From positions 1,240,001 to 1,304,000 of the forward strand of contig NZ_CP042862.1 of the NCBI RefSeq assembly GCF_008001015.1: DNA of 64,000 bases. The letters are read 5' to 3'. The notes under the pieces are model-generated. The model was given only the letters and a program-made list of their open reading frames with translations, made no database searches and was not told the DNA's origin. Position numbers and translations under genes: made by a program. Source of the stretch: Serinicoccus profundi (GTDB lineage Bacteria; Actinomycetota; Actinomycetes; Actinomycetales; Dermatophilaceae). Below are positions 27,121 through 35,359 of the stretch, one piece after another. Every line of letters begins with the position of its first letter. Position 1 is the first letter of the stretch.

Positions 27121-27179
27121 CGAAGCGCGGGCGCCGGAGGGTGGGACGTGGGCGGCCATGGTATGCCGCGCGGCCGGCC

Positions 27180-28445
27180 TCAGAGCGTCTTCTGGAAGTG
27201 CTTGATGTTGCGGACGTACTGCCGGGTGTCGGGGAAGAGCCCGTGTTGGCGGACGCTGGCCAGGCCCTGGTAGTAGCCGCCGATCGCCTCGTCCGTGCTG
27301 CCGGCCGAGCGCAGCAGGGTGCGCATGATGACCACGCCGGCCGTGACGTTGTCCTGCGGGTCGAGCAGGTTGAGCTCGCGGCCCACGAGGCCGGAGGCCC
27401 ACTGGCCCGAGCTGGGGATGACCTGCATGGCGCCGATGGCGTTCGCGGGGGAGACGGCGCGGTGGTTCCAGCCCGACTCCTGGTAGGACAGGGCGAGCAT
27501 GAGGGTCGGGTCGACGCCGTGGCGCTCGCTGGTCCGGACGATGAGGTCCCGCATGGCCGACCTGCTGGGCACGTCGGTCTCGGCCAGGTAGTCGCGGTTC
27601 GCGGCCGCGGACCGGGCGATCCCGTCGCTGTAGCGGTAGTGCAGGAAGGTGTCCGGCACCTTCTCCCCGGCCCGGTGGTCGCCGATGGTGCTCTCGTCGT
27701 AGGGGCGGTCGAGCGCCTTCGGTGCCGCGGCCCGGGACGCCGGGGCGGACCCGGTGAGGCGCAGCTTCTGGCCGGGGTAGATGAGTCGGGTGTCCGCGAG
27801 GCCGTTGGCCCTCGCGATGTCGGCGACGCTCACGCCGTGCCGTGCCGCGATGTCCGTGAGGGTGTCGCCCGCGCGGACCGTGACGGTGCTCGCCGCGCTC
27901 GCCGAGGTCGCGCGCGGGGACGCGGAGGTGCTCGGGCTGCTGGCGGGTCGTGCCTCGCCGGCCGCTCCGGGCAGGCGCAGCACCTGACCCGGGTAGATGA
28001 GGCGGCTGTTGCTGATCGAGTTGACCGAGACGAGGTCCTTGATGCTCACGCCGTGCCGCACCGCGAGGTGGGAGAGCGTGTCGCCGGCCCGGACGGTGAT
28101 GGTGCCGCGGCCGCCCGAGGTCGTCGCGTCGCGCGTCGGCGCAGGCGCCGAGGCGCCGGTGGACGTGCTCTTCCCGGCGCTCCCGCCGGGGATGCGCAGC
28201 GTGGCGCCGGGCATGATCCACCGGCCGCCGTCGCGCAGGTCGTTCGCGCGGACGATGGCGCCGGCGCTCACGTCATACCGGGCAGCGAGGTCGTAGACCG
28301 TGTCTCCGGAGACGACCCTGTGCGTCGTCTCCTTCTGGGTCCGGACCATGGTGTCCAGCGGTGCGGTCGCGTGCACACCGGTCGGTGCGACGTAGGCCTG
28401 GGATGGGAGGTCGCCCGGGGGCAGGGCGGCGAAGAGGGGGCTCAC
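27180..28445 (-). CDS. LysM-repeat lytic transglycosylase
   Basis: 421 residues: three LysM peptidoglycan-binding repeats (about 43-90, 112-156 and 188-232; each THRVVSGDTVYDLAARY- or VTVRAGDTLxxxAxRHGVS-like) separated by Ser/Thr/Pro linkers, then an SLT domain with catalytic Glu in LSYQESGWNHRAVSPANAIGAMQV. It should cleave glycan strands. GTG 28445 has GGAGG 6 bases upstream. No signal peptide or membrane helix is visible near this start, which is odd for a wall enzyme. A TACTGT hexamer (28533-28538, minus strand) would give an ~80-base leader. Confidence 0.88.
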   Translation of the reverse strand: MSPLFAALPPGDLPSQAYVAPTGVHATAPLDTMVRTQKETTHRVVSGDTVYDLAARYDVSAGAIVRANDLRDGGRWIMPGATLRIPGGSAGKSTSTGASAPAPTRDATTSGGRGTITVRAGDTLSHLAVRHGVSIKDLVSVNSISNSRLIYPGQVLRLPGAAGEARPASSPSTSASPRATSASAASTVTVRAGDTLTDIAARHGVSVADIARANGLADTRLIYPGQKLRLTGSAPASRAAAPKALDRPYDESTIGDHRAGEKVPDTFLHYRYSDGIARSAAANRDYLAETDVPSRSAMRDLIVRTSERHGVDPTLMLALSYQESGWNHRAVSPANAIGAMQVIPSSGQWASGLVGRELNLLDPQDNVTAGVVIMRTLLRSAGSTDEAIGGYYQGLASVRQHGLFPDTRQYVRNIKHFQKTL

Positions 28446-28600
28446 GTCTTTCCTCCAGTGACGTCTGTGGTGCGAGGTAGGGATGACACCCACGGGGCAT
28501 AGGGGGACAAGGTGACCCGTGAGGCATGAGGGACAGTACCGTGCGGACGGAACGACCGCCACCTTTTGGGCGTGTCGTGACATGTGATTGACTAGTAGAT

Positions 28601-28957
28601 GTGGTAAGTGACAACGATGTAGTTCAGGAATGGTTGACGGTGCCGGACGTCATGGAGCGCACCGGAGCGAGCGTGCAGGAGGTCCGGCGCTGGCTGCAGG
28701 AGCGCGATGTCGTCGGACGGCGCCGGGGTCCCGACCGGGTGATGATGGTGCCCGCAGGGTTCATCGACGACGAGGGTCCGCTCCCGGCGCTGCGCGGCAC
28801 CATCACGGTGCTCGCCGACGGTGGCCAGAGCGATGAGGAGATCATCGACTGGCTGCACGCGCCGGACGACTCGATGACCGGGGGCAGCGCGATCGCCTCC
28901 CTCCACGCCGGAGCCAAGACCGAGGTGCGGCGCCGGGCCCAGGAGCAGGCCTTCTAG
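28601..28957 (+). CDS. Rv2175c-like DNA-binding protein
   Basis: A 118-residue protein with an N-terminal winged/MerR-like helix-turn-helix (EWLTVPDVMERTGASVQEVRRWLQERD) and a C-terminal helical domain (DEEIIDWLHAPDDSMTGGSAIASLHAG). In M. tuberculosis, Rv2175c beside pknL is a PknL substrate whose DNA binding is lost on phosphorylation (known); here it lies 1.5 kb from the PASTA kinase, with the transglycosylase in between. GTG 28601 is the longest good start; upstream sequence is unusually AT-rich with TTGACT at 28588-28593. Confidence 0.83.
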   Translation: MVSDNDVVQEWLTVPDVMERTGASVQEVRRWLQERDVVGRRRGPDRVMMVPAGFIDDEGPLPALRGTITVLADGGQSDEEIIDWLHAPDDSMTGGSAIASLHAGAKTEVRRRAQEQAF

Positions 28958-28979
28958 GACCGTCCGGCCGGCCGTTCCC

Positions 28980-30062
28980 TCAGGTGGAGCGGTCGGTACA
29001 GACCGCGACGAGCTCGGTCAGGGCCTGCCGACCCTCGTCGGTGAGCCCGGGCGTGCCCTCGATCGTCCGGGCGGCCTGCTCGGCGCCGGTCCCGATCATC
29101 TGCTCGGTGCGCCCCAGGGCGCCCGAGTCGACCATGACCTCCCGCACCCGGTCGACGGACCCCTCGGACAGATCCGGGTCCCCGAGTGTGCGCTCGACCA
29201 GGGCGCGGCCGTCGGCGTCGGCATGGGCCAGGGTCTGGGCGATGAGCACGGTGTGCTTGCCCTCGCGCAGGTCGTCGCCGGCCGGCTTGCCGGTCTGCGC
29301 CGGGTCGCCGAAGACGCCGAGCACGTCGTCGCGCAGCTGGAAGGCCTCGCCCAGGGTGGCGCCGTAGCTGTGGAGTCCCTCCCGGGTCTGCTCCTGCACC
29401 CCGGCCGCGTCCGCGCCGATGAGCAGCGGCTGCTGGACCGAGTAGCGCGCGCTCTTGTAGCGGATGACGGTGAGGCACCGCTCCAGGCGCTGGTCGAGGT
29501 CGAGGTCGCCCCACCCGCGTGCGCCCTCGAGCATGTCGAGGAACTGGCCTCCCATGAGCTGGGTGCGCATCCGGTCGAACTCGGGGCGCGCCCGCTGGAG
29601 GGCGTCGGGGGTCAGCCCGCTGCTGGTGAAGACCTCGTCGGTCCAGTTGAGGCAGAGGTCGCCGGCCAGGATCGCCGCGGCGTGGCCGAAGGAGTCCGCG
29701 TCGCCGGACCAGCCCTGCTCCCGGTGGTGCCTCGCGAAGGTCCGGTGGGCGGTGGGCTGCCCGCGCCGCAGGTCGCTGTGGTCCATGACGTCGTCGTGCA
29801 GCAGGGCGGCCGCCTGGAAGATCTCCATGGCGCTCGCGGCGCGGACGGCGGCCGGGTCGTCCGCGCCGCCGAGGGCGCGCCAGCCCCAGTAGAGGAAGGT
29901 GGCCCGCAGGCGCTTCCCGCCGGCGAGCAGGTCGGCGACCGCGTCGACCAACGGGGCCATCGGCGGCCCGAGCTCGTCGAGCACGACGCGCTGCTGGGCG
30001 AGGTGCTCGTCGAGGACGTGTTGTACGCGGGGGCGCAGGTCCACGCCGTCCAGGGCCTGCAT
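28980..30062 (-). CDS. Polyprenyl diphosphate synthase (trans-isoprenyl type)
   Basis: Extends allylic diphosphates with isopentenyl diphosphate; the product (GGPP or longer, for quinone tail or carotenoid) is not decidable. At 360 residues it has both Asp-rich motifs: LLHDDVMD (first, DDxxD) and FQLRDDVLG (second, DDxxG variant), plus GGKRLRA. ATG 30062 is preferred: GGAGG lies 7 bases upstream; GTG 30065 is adjacent. It converges on the Rv2175c-like gene, as idsA2 does in M. tuberculosis (from memory). Confidence 0.92.
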   Translation of the reverse strand: MQALDGVDLRPRVQHVLDEHLAQQRVVLDELGPPMAPLVDAVADLLAGGKRLRATFLYWGWRALGGADDPAAVRAASAMEIFQAAALLHDDVMDHSDLRRGQPTAHRTFARHHREQGWSGDADSFGHAAAILAGDLCLNWTDEVFTSSGLTPDALQRARPEFDRMRTQLMGGQFLDMLEGARGWGDLDLDQRLERCLTVIRYKSARYSVQQPLLIGADAAGVQEQTREGLHSYGATLGEAFQLRDDVLGVFGDPAQTGKPAGDDLREGKHTVLIAQTLAHADADGRALVERTLGDPDLSEGSVDRVREVMVDSGALGRTEQMIGTGAEQAARTIEGTPGLTDEGRQALTELVAVCTDRST

Positions 30063-30235
30063 CACGGATCCTCCTGTGCCTCGGCGGCCCCCGGTGGGTG
30101 GCCGGAAGGGCGGTGTGTCCCGGTGGTGTCGCCCGGACCCGAGCCTAGCCGTTGCGGCGTGCGGCCCGGGTCACCCCCTCCTGCGACCCGGGCCGTGCTC
30201 ACCATGGTCGCCGGAGGGGCTCGAGCCGCGCAGAA

Positions 30236-30244
30236 GTTGTCCAC
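30236..30244 (+). promoter_or_regulatory. DnaA-box-like nonamer
   Basis: TTGTCCACA, the actinobacterial DnaA-box consensus, as a single copy 16 bases upstream of the SOS operon's -35 element. A single box is not an origin; it could be a DnaA-titration or regulatory site. Confidence 0.45.
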
Positions 30245-30259
30245 AGAGGGAGGGAGGGG

Positions 30260-30288
30260 GTTGAGTCTGTCGGTGTCCGGTCGTACAT
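30260..30288 (+). promoter_or_regulatory. Promoter of the SOS translesion operon
   Basis: TTGAGT (30260-30265), 17-base spacer, TACATT (30283-30288). Transcription should begin near 30295, just before the LexA box. Confidence 0.65.
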
Positions 30289-30305
30289 TTGTGCCATCGC
30301 TGATG

Positions 30306-30321
30306 TCGAACACAAGTTCGA
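30306..30321. promoter_or_regulatory. LexA (SOS) box
   Basis: TCGAACACAAGTTCGA is a perfect match to the actinobacterial SOS consensus TCGAAC-N4-GTTCGA. It sits just downstream of the predicted transcription start, where bound LexA would block the four-gene translesion operon. Confidence 0.85.
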
Positions 30322-30374
30322 TCACGAGGTGAAGACCGTCGCCCGCACGGTCGCAGTGCCAAGGAGGCGGATCC

Positions 30375-30800
30375 ATGAGCAGGAGCTACCACGAGCCGGT
30401 CGAGGTCAGGCTGGGCCGGGCGCAGGAGCACGGTGTCCGGGTCGAGGCGGCGCTGCCGGCCGGGATCGGCGGAGGTGACGGGAGGGCTGGTGGTCGAACG
30501 GTCGCCGACCACGACGACCCGCAGGTCCCGGCCGTCTTCCTCTGGCGGGGCCGGGTGCACCTCGTGCGTGCGGTGCTGGGGCAGTGGAGTCTGCGGGTGC
30601 CGTGGTGGCGCTCCGAGGAGCAGGCCGACCCCGGGTCGGCCGCGGCCGAGGACATCGCGCCCGATGTCGCCGACCGGGCGGGAGGAGATCTGGAGCGGAC
30701 CGTCTGGCGGGTCGAGGCGGGTGCTGGGCGCGCCGCAGGTACCGGCGTCTACGACCTCGTCCAGGGCGAGCAGTGGTGGTTGGAGCGGGTCGCCGACTGA
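30375..30800 (+). CDS. DUF6504 family protein
   Basis: A 141-residue protein beginning with a short strand-rich segment and centred on VPAVFLWRGRVHLVRAVLGQW, with a Trp-rich WRVEAGAG...YDLVQGEQWWLERV end typical of DUF6504. AAGGAGG lies 7 bases before ATG 30375. It is the first gene of the SOS-controlled operon; members of this family often lie beside translesion polymerase genes in actinobacteria (from memory). Molecular function is unknown. Confidence 0.82.
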   Translation: MSRSYHEPVEVRLGRAQEHGVRVEAALPAGIGGGDGRAGGRTVADHDDPQVPAVFLWRGRVHLVRAVLGQWSLRVPWWRSEEQADPGSAAAEDIAPDVADRAGGDLERTVWRVEAGAGRAAGTGVYDLVQGEQWWLERVAD

Positions 30801-30848
30801 GGTCGGGAGCATCGTGCGCGGCAGCTGCCGACGCGCGCAGGAGCAGCG

Positions 30849-31319
30849 ATGAGGATCACGGAAGGGAACGACGGGATGACGATCACCGAGACCGGAGTCA
30901 CCGCAGGAGCGGTGCTGGATCTGCTGGAGCGCTCGCGAGGCGTGCTGCTGCAGGCCTGCCACAGCGGGACCGCGGCGGAGCGCTACACCCAGGCCCACCT
31001 GTCCGCCCTGCGTGCCGGGGCGGCCTTGCTGGCGGCGCGCGCCACGCCCACCGCCACCCGCCGCAGCCGGCCGCGCAGCGTCTGGGAGATGCTTCCGACG
31101 GTCGCTCCCGAGCTGACCGAGTGGGCCGCGTTCTTCGCCGCGTCCGGCCGCCGGCGGGTGGCGCTCGAGCGAGGAGGAGCCAGCGCGGCCGTGACGACGC
31201 GCGAGGCCGATGACCTGGTGCGGGCGGCGGAGCACTTCCTCGACCTGGTGCGCGCGGCGCTCCACCTGCCGTGCGAGACCTCGCTGCACTCCGAGCTGAC
31301 CCCCCTGGGGCACGGGTGA
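30849..31319 (+). CDS. SAV_6107 family HEPN-like protein
   Basis: A 156-residue, almost all-helical protein with the pattern of the SAV_6107 family: ERYTQAHLSALRAGAALLAAR, SVWEMLPTVAPELTEWAAFFAASG, and VTTREADDLVRAAEHFLDLV. HEPN proteins are often RNases or nucleotide-binding helpers, but the RX4-6H catalytic motif is not obvious here, so activity is uncertain. AGGAG precedes ATG 30849; ATG 30876 is also possible. It overlaps the polymerase start in GTGA, tying it to translesion synthesis. Confidence 0.8.
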   Translation: MRITEGNDGMTITETGVTAGAVLDLLERSRGVLLQACHSGTAAERYTQAHLSALRAGAALLAARATPTATRRSRPRSVWEMLPTVAPELTEWAAFFAASGRRRVALERGGASAAVTTREADDLVRAAEHFLDLVRAALHLPCETSLHSELTPLGHG

Positions 31320-34300
31320 GTCCGGTGGCGGCTGGAGGCGACGACTTCGTGCACCTGCACGTCGCCTCCAGCGCGTCCATGCGGTATGGCGCCTCCCACC
31401 CGGTCGACCTCGTCCGGCGGGCGGCCGAGCTGGGCCAGTCCGCGCTGGCGCTGACCGACCGTGACGGGCTCTACGGCGCGGTGCGTTTCGTCCGTGCCTG
31501 CACGGAGGCCGGGATCGCCCCGGTGCTGGGGGTGGATCTCGCGCTGGCGGGCTCGCCGCCCGCAGGAGGGTCGGGCGGGCGGTCCGGGGCGTCGGCCTCC
31601 ACGCCGTTCGTGACGGGGCTGCGGGAGACACCTCCCGAGCGGTCCCGGATGTCTCCCGGCCGCGGGTGGGGAGAGGGGCTGGACGTCCGGCCGGACCGGC
31701 GCGGTCCGCGCACCCCGGTCAAGGGGGGCGCCCTCGTCGACGACCAGCAGCCGCGGGTGGTGCTGCTGGCCCGGGGCCAGCGCGGTGGGGCCGAGGCGGG
31801 CTCCGGGTGGGCGAGGTTGTGCCGACTGGTCACGCACACCCACCTGGCGGGCGAACGCTCGGTGCCACGGGTCACCCCCGAGCTCATCGCCCGGGCTGCC
31901 GCCGGCGCTGCCGGGGCCTCCCCGGTCGTCCTGCTGCTGGGGCCGGACTCCGACGTCGGCCGGGCGCTGCTGGCCCGCCGTCGCGACCTGGCCCGCCACC
32001 TCCTCCTGGGGTGGGCGAGGCTGCTCCCCGCGGGGGCGGTGCGGATCGAGGTGGTCTGCCACGGTGGGCCCGAGGGCACGCCGGGGAGCCTGGCCCATGC
32101 CACGGCGTCGTGGGCGCTGGCCCGCGAGGTCGGCGTCCCCGCCGTGCTCACGGCGGCGGTGCGGCACGCGCACCCCGAGCAGGCGCGGGTCGTGGACGTG
32201 CTCGACGCCGCCCGCCGCCGGGTCGCGCTCGACGAGCGGCACCTCGACCGGGTGAGCAGCGCCGGCCACCTCGCGCAGACCGCTGTCATGCACGGGCTGG
32301 CCCGGCAGCTGGAGCGCGCCGGGGGGCCTGGCGCCCGGGCCGAGGAGCTCGTGCGCGACACCCTGCAGCTGGCCGCCGACTGTCATCAGGACGCCCGCTC
32401 CGACCTCGGGATCGGCGCGGTCCACCTGCCCGAGCCGGAGGTGCTCGGGGTGCGCGGGGTGGGGCAGGCCCACCAGGTCCTGACCGAGCGGTGCACCCAG
32501 GCCGTCGGCAGTCGCTACCCCGGGGTCGCGAGGGCGGTCGAGCGCGAGGTCCGCGACCGGCTCGAGCAGGAGCTCGGGGTGATCGCCGGACTGGGCTACC
32601 CCACCTACTTCCTCACCGTCGCCCAGGTCTGCGACCTGATCCGGGACCACGGCGTCCGGGTGGCTGCCCGCGGGTCGGGGGCGGGGAGTCTGGTGACCTA
32701 CCTCCTCGGCATCAGCGGCGTCGACCCGATGGAGCACGGGCTGCTCATGGAGCGGTTCTGCTCCCCGCTGCGGGCCCAGCTGCCGGATATCGACATCGAC
32801 GTCGAGTCGGCCCGGCGCACCGAGATCTACGAGCACATCCTCGAACGTTTCGGCTCTGAGCGGGTGACCTGTGTGTCGATGACCGAGACCTACCGCGTGC
32901 GGCACGCCGTGCGTGACGTCGCGGCGACGCTGGGGCTTCCGCCCGGCGAGATCGACGTGATCGCCAAGGCCTTCCCCCACATCCGGGCGCGCGATGCCCG
33001 GGCCGCGATCCGCGACCTGCCCGAGCTACGACGCCAGGGGCTGGACGCCCCGCGGATGCGTCTCCTCATGGAGCTGGTGGAGGCCCTCGACGGGCTGCCC
33101 CGCCACATCGCGATGCACCCGTGCGGAGTGGTCCTGTCCGACACCGGCCTCCTCGACCGGACCCCGGTCGAGGCGAGCTGGTTGGGCTTCCCGATGAGCC
33201 AGTTCGACAAGGACGACGTCGAGGAGCTGGGGTTGCTCAAGCTCGACGTCCTGGGGATCCGGATGCAGTCGGCGATGGCGCACGCCGTCGAGGAGGTCGA
33301 ACGCGTCGACGGCACCCGGATCGACCTGGACGACCGGGCGCAGGTGCCCCTGGACGACCCCGACACCTTCGCCCTGGTGCAGTCCACCCGCACCCTCGGG
33401 TGCTTCCAGATCGAGTCCCCGGGTCAGCGCGAGCTGGTGGGGAAGTTCGCGCCGGAGACCTTCACCGACATCATCATCGACATCTCCCTGTTCCGGCCCG
33501 GGCCGGTGAAGTCCGACATGATCAGGCCGTTCCTGCACGCCCGCCAGGGCTGGGGTGAGCCGGAGTACCTCCATCCCCGCCTCATCCCCTACCTCGAGCA
33601 GACCTGCGGGGTGGTGGTCTTCCACGAGCAGGTGCTGCAGATCGTCGCCGAGACCACAGGGGTGTCCCTGGCCCAGGCCGATGAGGTGCGCCGGGCGATG
33701 GGCAGCCCGGCCGGGCAGGAGAAGGTCGAGGTGTGGTGGCGTGCCGCAGCTGCCGCACGCGGTTACCGCCCGGAGGAGGTGGGCCGGATCTGGGAGGTGC
33801 TGGCCGCCTTCGCCTCGTTCGGTTTCTGCAAGGCCCACGCGGCCGCCTTCGCGCTCCCGACCTACCAGTCGGCCTGGCTGAAGACCCATCACACCGCAGC
33901 CTTCCTCGCCGGTGTCCTGACCCACGATCCCGGGATGTATCCCAAGCGGCTGATCCTGGACGAGGCCAGGACCATGGGGGTCCACGTGCTCGGTCTCGAC
34001 GTCAACACCTCCGGCGCGACCTACCTGGTCGAGCGCGTCGACGCGATGACCCTGGAGGGGGAGTCCGCGTGGGACGCCGCGCCGTCGCACGGCGCCCCGG
34101 CCGGTGGGGCCCGGGGCACGCTGCGGCGCCAGCCGGACCGGGTGGACGCCACCATGGCCTCCATCGAGCGACGGGCCGCGGGCTACGGCATCCGGTTGTC
34201 CCTGGCCGACGTCAAGGGCATCACCGAGGACGAGATCGGCCGGATCGTCGCCGGACAGCCCTACGACTCCTTGTCCGACCTGTGGCACCGCGCCCGACCC

Positions 34301-35359
34301 AGCCGACCCACGGCGGAGCGGCTCGTGCTGGCCGGGGGTCTGGACGAGCTGCACCGGGTCGGCCGGTGCAGCCCCCGCGCCCGCGACACCCCGGGCGGAC
34401 GCCGCGTCGGTGGAGGTGCCGGCGGGGGCGGGCGGACGGACCTGACCCGTCGTGACCTCATGCTGCACGTGCGTGACCTGGAGCGCTGGTCACGGCACGC
34501 GGGCGGGGCGCAGGGGCTCTCCCGCGCCGGACGCCGTCGCCCGGCGCCGGTCATCGAGGCGGGAGAGGTCGCGGCCCGGGCGGAGGACCAGGCGGTGGGA
34601 CGCCGTTCGTGGCGGACCAGCGGTGTCACCGCACCGACCCAGCTGACCCTGGAGCTGGGGGACGACCCGGCGCCCCTCGTCGGGAGCGGGTTGCCCGAGA
34701 TGAGCCGGTCCGAGCAGCTACGGGCCGAGCTGGAGGTGCTCGGCATGGATGTCAGCAGCCATGTGGTGGAGGGCTTTGCTCCGATGTTGAGCGAGCTGGG
34801 GGTGACCCGGGCCCGCGATCTGCTCTCCTACCGCAGCGGTGCCGAGGTGCTCGTGGCCGGGGCGAAGGTCGCCACCCAGACCCCGCCGGTGCGGTCCGGG
34901 CGACGGGTCGTCTTCCTCACGCTGGACGACAGCAGCGGACCGGCCGACGCGACCTTCTTCGAGGACGTCCAGGGCCCGTTCGCCTCCACCGTCTTCCACT
35001 CCTGGCTGCTGCTGGTGCGCGGTGTCGTCCGTCGCACCGGACCCAGAGGGGTCTCGATCCGGGCCACCGCCGCCTGGGAGCTGGGGGCGGTCGCGCAGGC
35101 CTGGGAGCACGGAGGTCCGGCCGCCGCGCAGGCGGCCATGGAGCAGTCCGTGCAGCAGGCGAGGGTGCTCGCCCTGGAGGCCGAGGCCGCCTCCCGTGCG
35201 GCGGCCTCGGCGACCGGCGCACCGGCCGGGCGCCGGGTGCTCGTGCACGCCTCGGGCTTCGCCCAGTCGCCCTACGCCGACATCGCCCCGGCCGGGGAGA
35301 CGACCAGGCAGCCGGGCGGCAAGCTGTGGCACTCCAGTCCGGGCAGCTCCGGATGGTGA
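31316..35359 (+). CDS. dnaE2: DnaE-type error-prone DNA polymerase (DNA polymerase III alpha family)
   Basis: A 1347-residue C-family polymerase. The N-terminal PHP domain is degenerate: LHVASSASMRYGASHP and LTDRDGLYG replace the metal-binding HCHS and DHDG patterns of active PHP domains. The polymerase core has ARGSGAGSLVTYLLGI and the catalytic PDIDIDVESARR. Helix-hairpin-helix and OB-fold regions follow (VKGITEDEIGRIV; ATFFEDVQGPF). A low-complexity insert of ~60 residues near 85-145 and another near 1030-1100 enlarge it. The start GTG 31316 overlaps the upstream stop. It probably needs accessory proteins for lesion bypass. Confidence 0.9.
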   Translation: MSPVAAGGDDFVHLHVASSASMRYGASHPVDLVRRAAELGQSALALTDRDGLYGAVRFVRACTEAGIAPVLGVDLALAGSPPAGGSGGRSGASASTPFVTGLRETPPERSRMSPGRGWGEGLDVRPDRRGPRTPVKGGALVDDQQPRVVLLARGQRGGAEAGSGWARLCRLVTHTHLAGERSVPRVTPELIARAAAGAAGASPVVLLLGPDSDVGRALLARRRDLARHLLLGWARLLPAGAVRIEVVCHGGPEGTPGSLAHATASWALAREVGVPAVLTAAVRHAHPEQARVVDVLDAARRRVALDERHLDRVSSAGHLAQTAVMHGLARQLERAGGPGARAEELVRDTLQLAADCHQDARSDLGIGAVHLPEPEVLGVRGVGQAHQVLTERCTQAVGSRYPGVARAVEREVRDRLEQELGVIAGLGYPTYFLTVAQVCDLIRDHGVRVAARGSGAGSLVTYLLGISGVDPMEHGLLMERFCSPLRAQLPDIDIDVESARRTEIYEHILERFGSERVTCVSMTETYRVRHAVRDVAATLGLPPGEIDVIAKAFPHIRARDARAAIRDLPELRRQGLDAPRMRLLMELVEALDGLPRHIAMHPCGVVLSDTGLLDRTPVEASWLGFPMSQFDKDDVEELGLLKLDVLGIRMQSAMAHAVEEVERVDGTRIDLDDRAQVPLDDPDTFALVQSTRTLGCFQIESPGQRELVGKFAPETFTDIIIDISLFRPGPVKSDMIRPFLHARQGWGEPEYLHPRLIPYLEQTCGVVVFHEQVLQIVAETTGVSLAQADEVRRAMGSPAGQEKVEVWWRAAAAARGYRPEEVGRIWEVLAAFASFGFCKAHAAAFALPTYQSAWLKTHHTAAFLAGVLTHDPGMYPKRLILDEARTMGVHVLGLDVNTSGATYLVERVDAMTLEGESAWDAAPSHGAPAGGARGTLRRQPDRVDATMASIERRAAGYGIRLSLADVKGITEDEIGRIVAGQPYDSLSDLWHRARPSRPTAERLVLAGGLDELHRVGRCSPRARDTPGGRRVGGGAGGGGRTDLTRRDLMLHVRDLERWSRHAGGAQGLSRAGRRRPAPVIEAGEVAARAEDQAVGRRSWRTSGVTAPTQLTLELGDDPAPLVGSGLPEMSRSEQLRAELEVLGMDVSSHVVEGFAPMLSELGVTRARDLLSYRSGAEVLVAGAKVATQTPPVRSGRRVVFLTLDDSSGPADATFFEDVQGPFASTVFHSWLLLVRGVVRRTGPRGVSIRATAAWELGAVAQAWEHGGPAAAQAAMEQSVQQARVLALEAEAASRAAASATGAPAGRRVLVHASGFAQSPYADIAPAGETTRQPGGKLWHSSPGSSGW

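Larger units (their letters stand above)
30063..30374. other. 312-base intergenic control region
   Basis: The longest gene-free stretch in the window. It holds a perfect DnaA-type nonamer, a -35/-10 promoter, a perfect SOS box, and a strong AAGGAGG site (30361-30367) before the DUF6504 start. No additional ORF is credible. Confidence 0.7.

Noticed and set aside
28446-28600. Possible c-di-AMP (ydaO-type) riboswitch before the LysM gene, as found upstream of wall hydrolases in other actinobacteria
   Set aside because: I looked for the conserved riboswitch cores on the minus strand and did not find them.
30306-30321. GTTCGA as part of a tRNA T-loop
   Set aside because: No acceptor stem, anticodon arm or CCA context; the sequence is an SOS box.
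30983-32980. Minus-strand frame opposite dnaE2 and the SAV_6107 gene
   Set aside because: Low-complexity shadow crossing two clear plus-strand genes.
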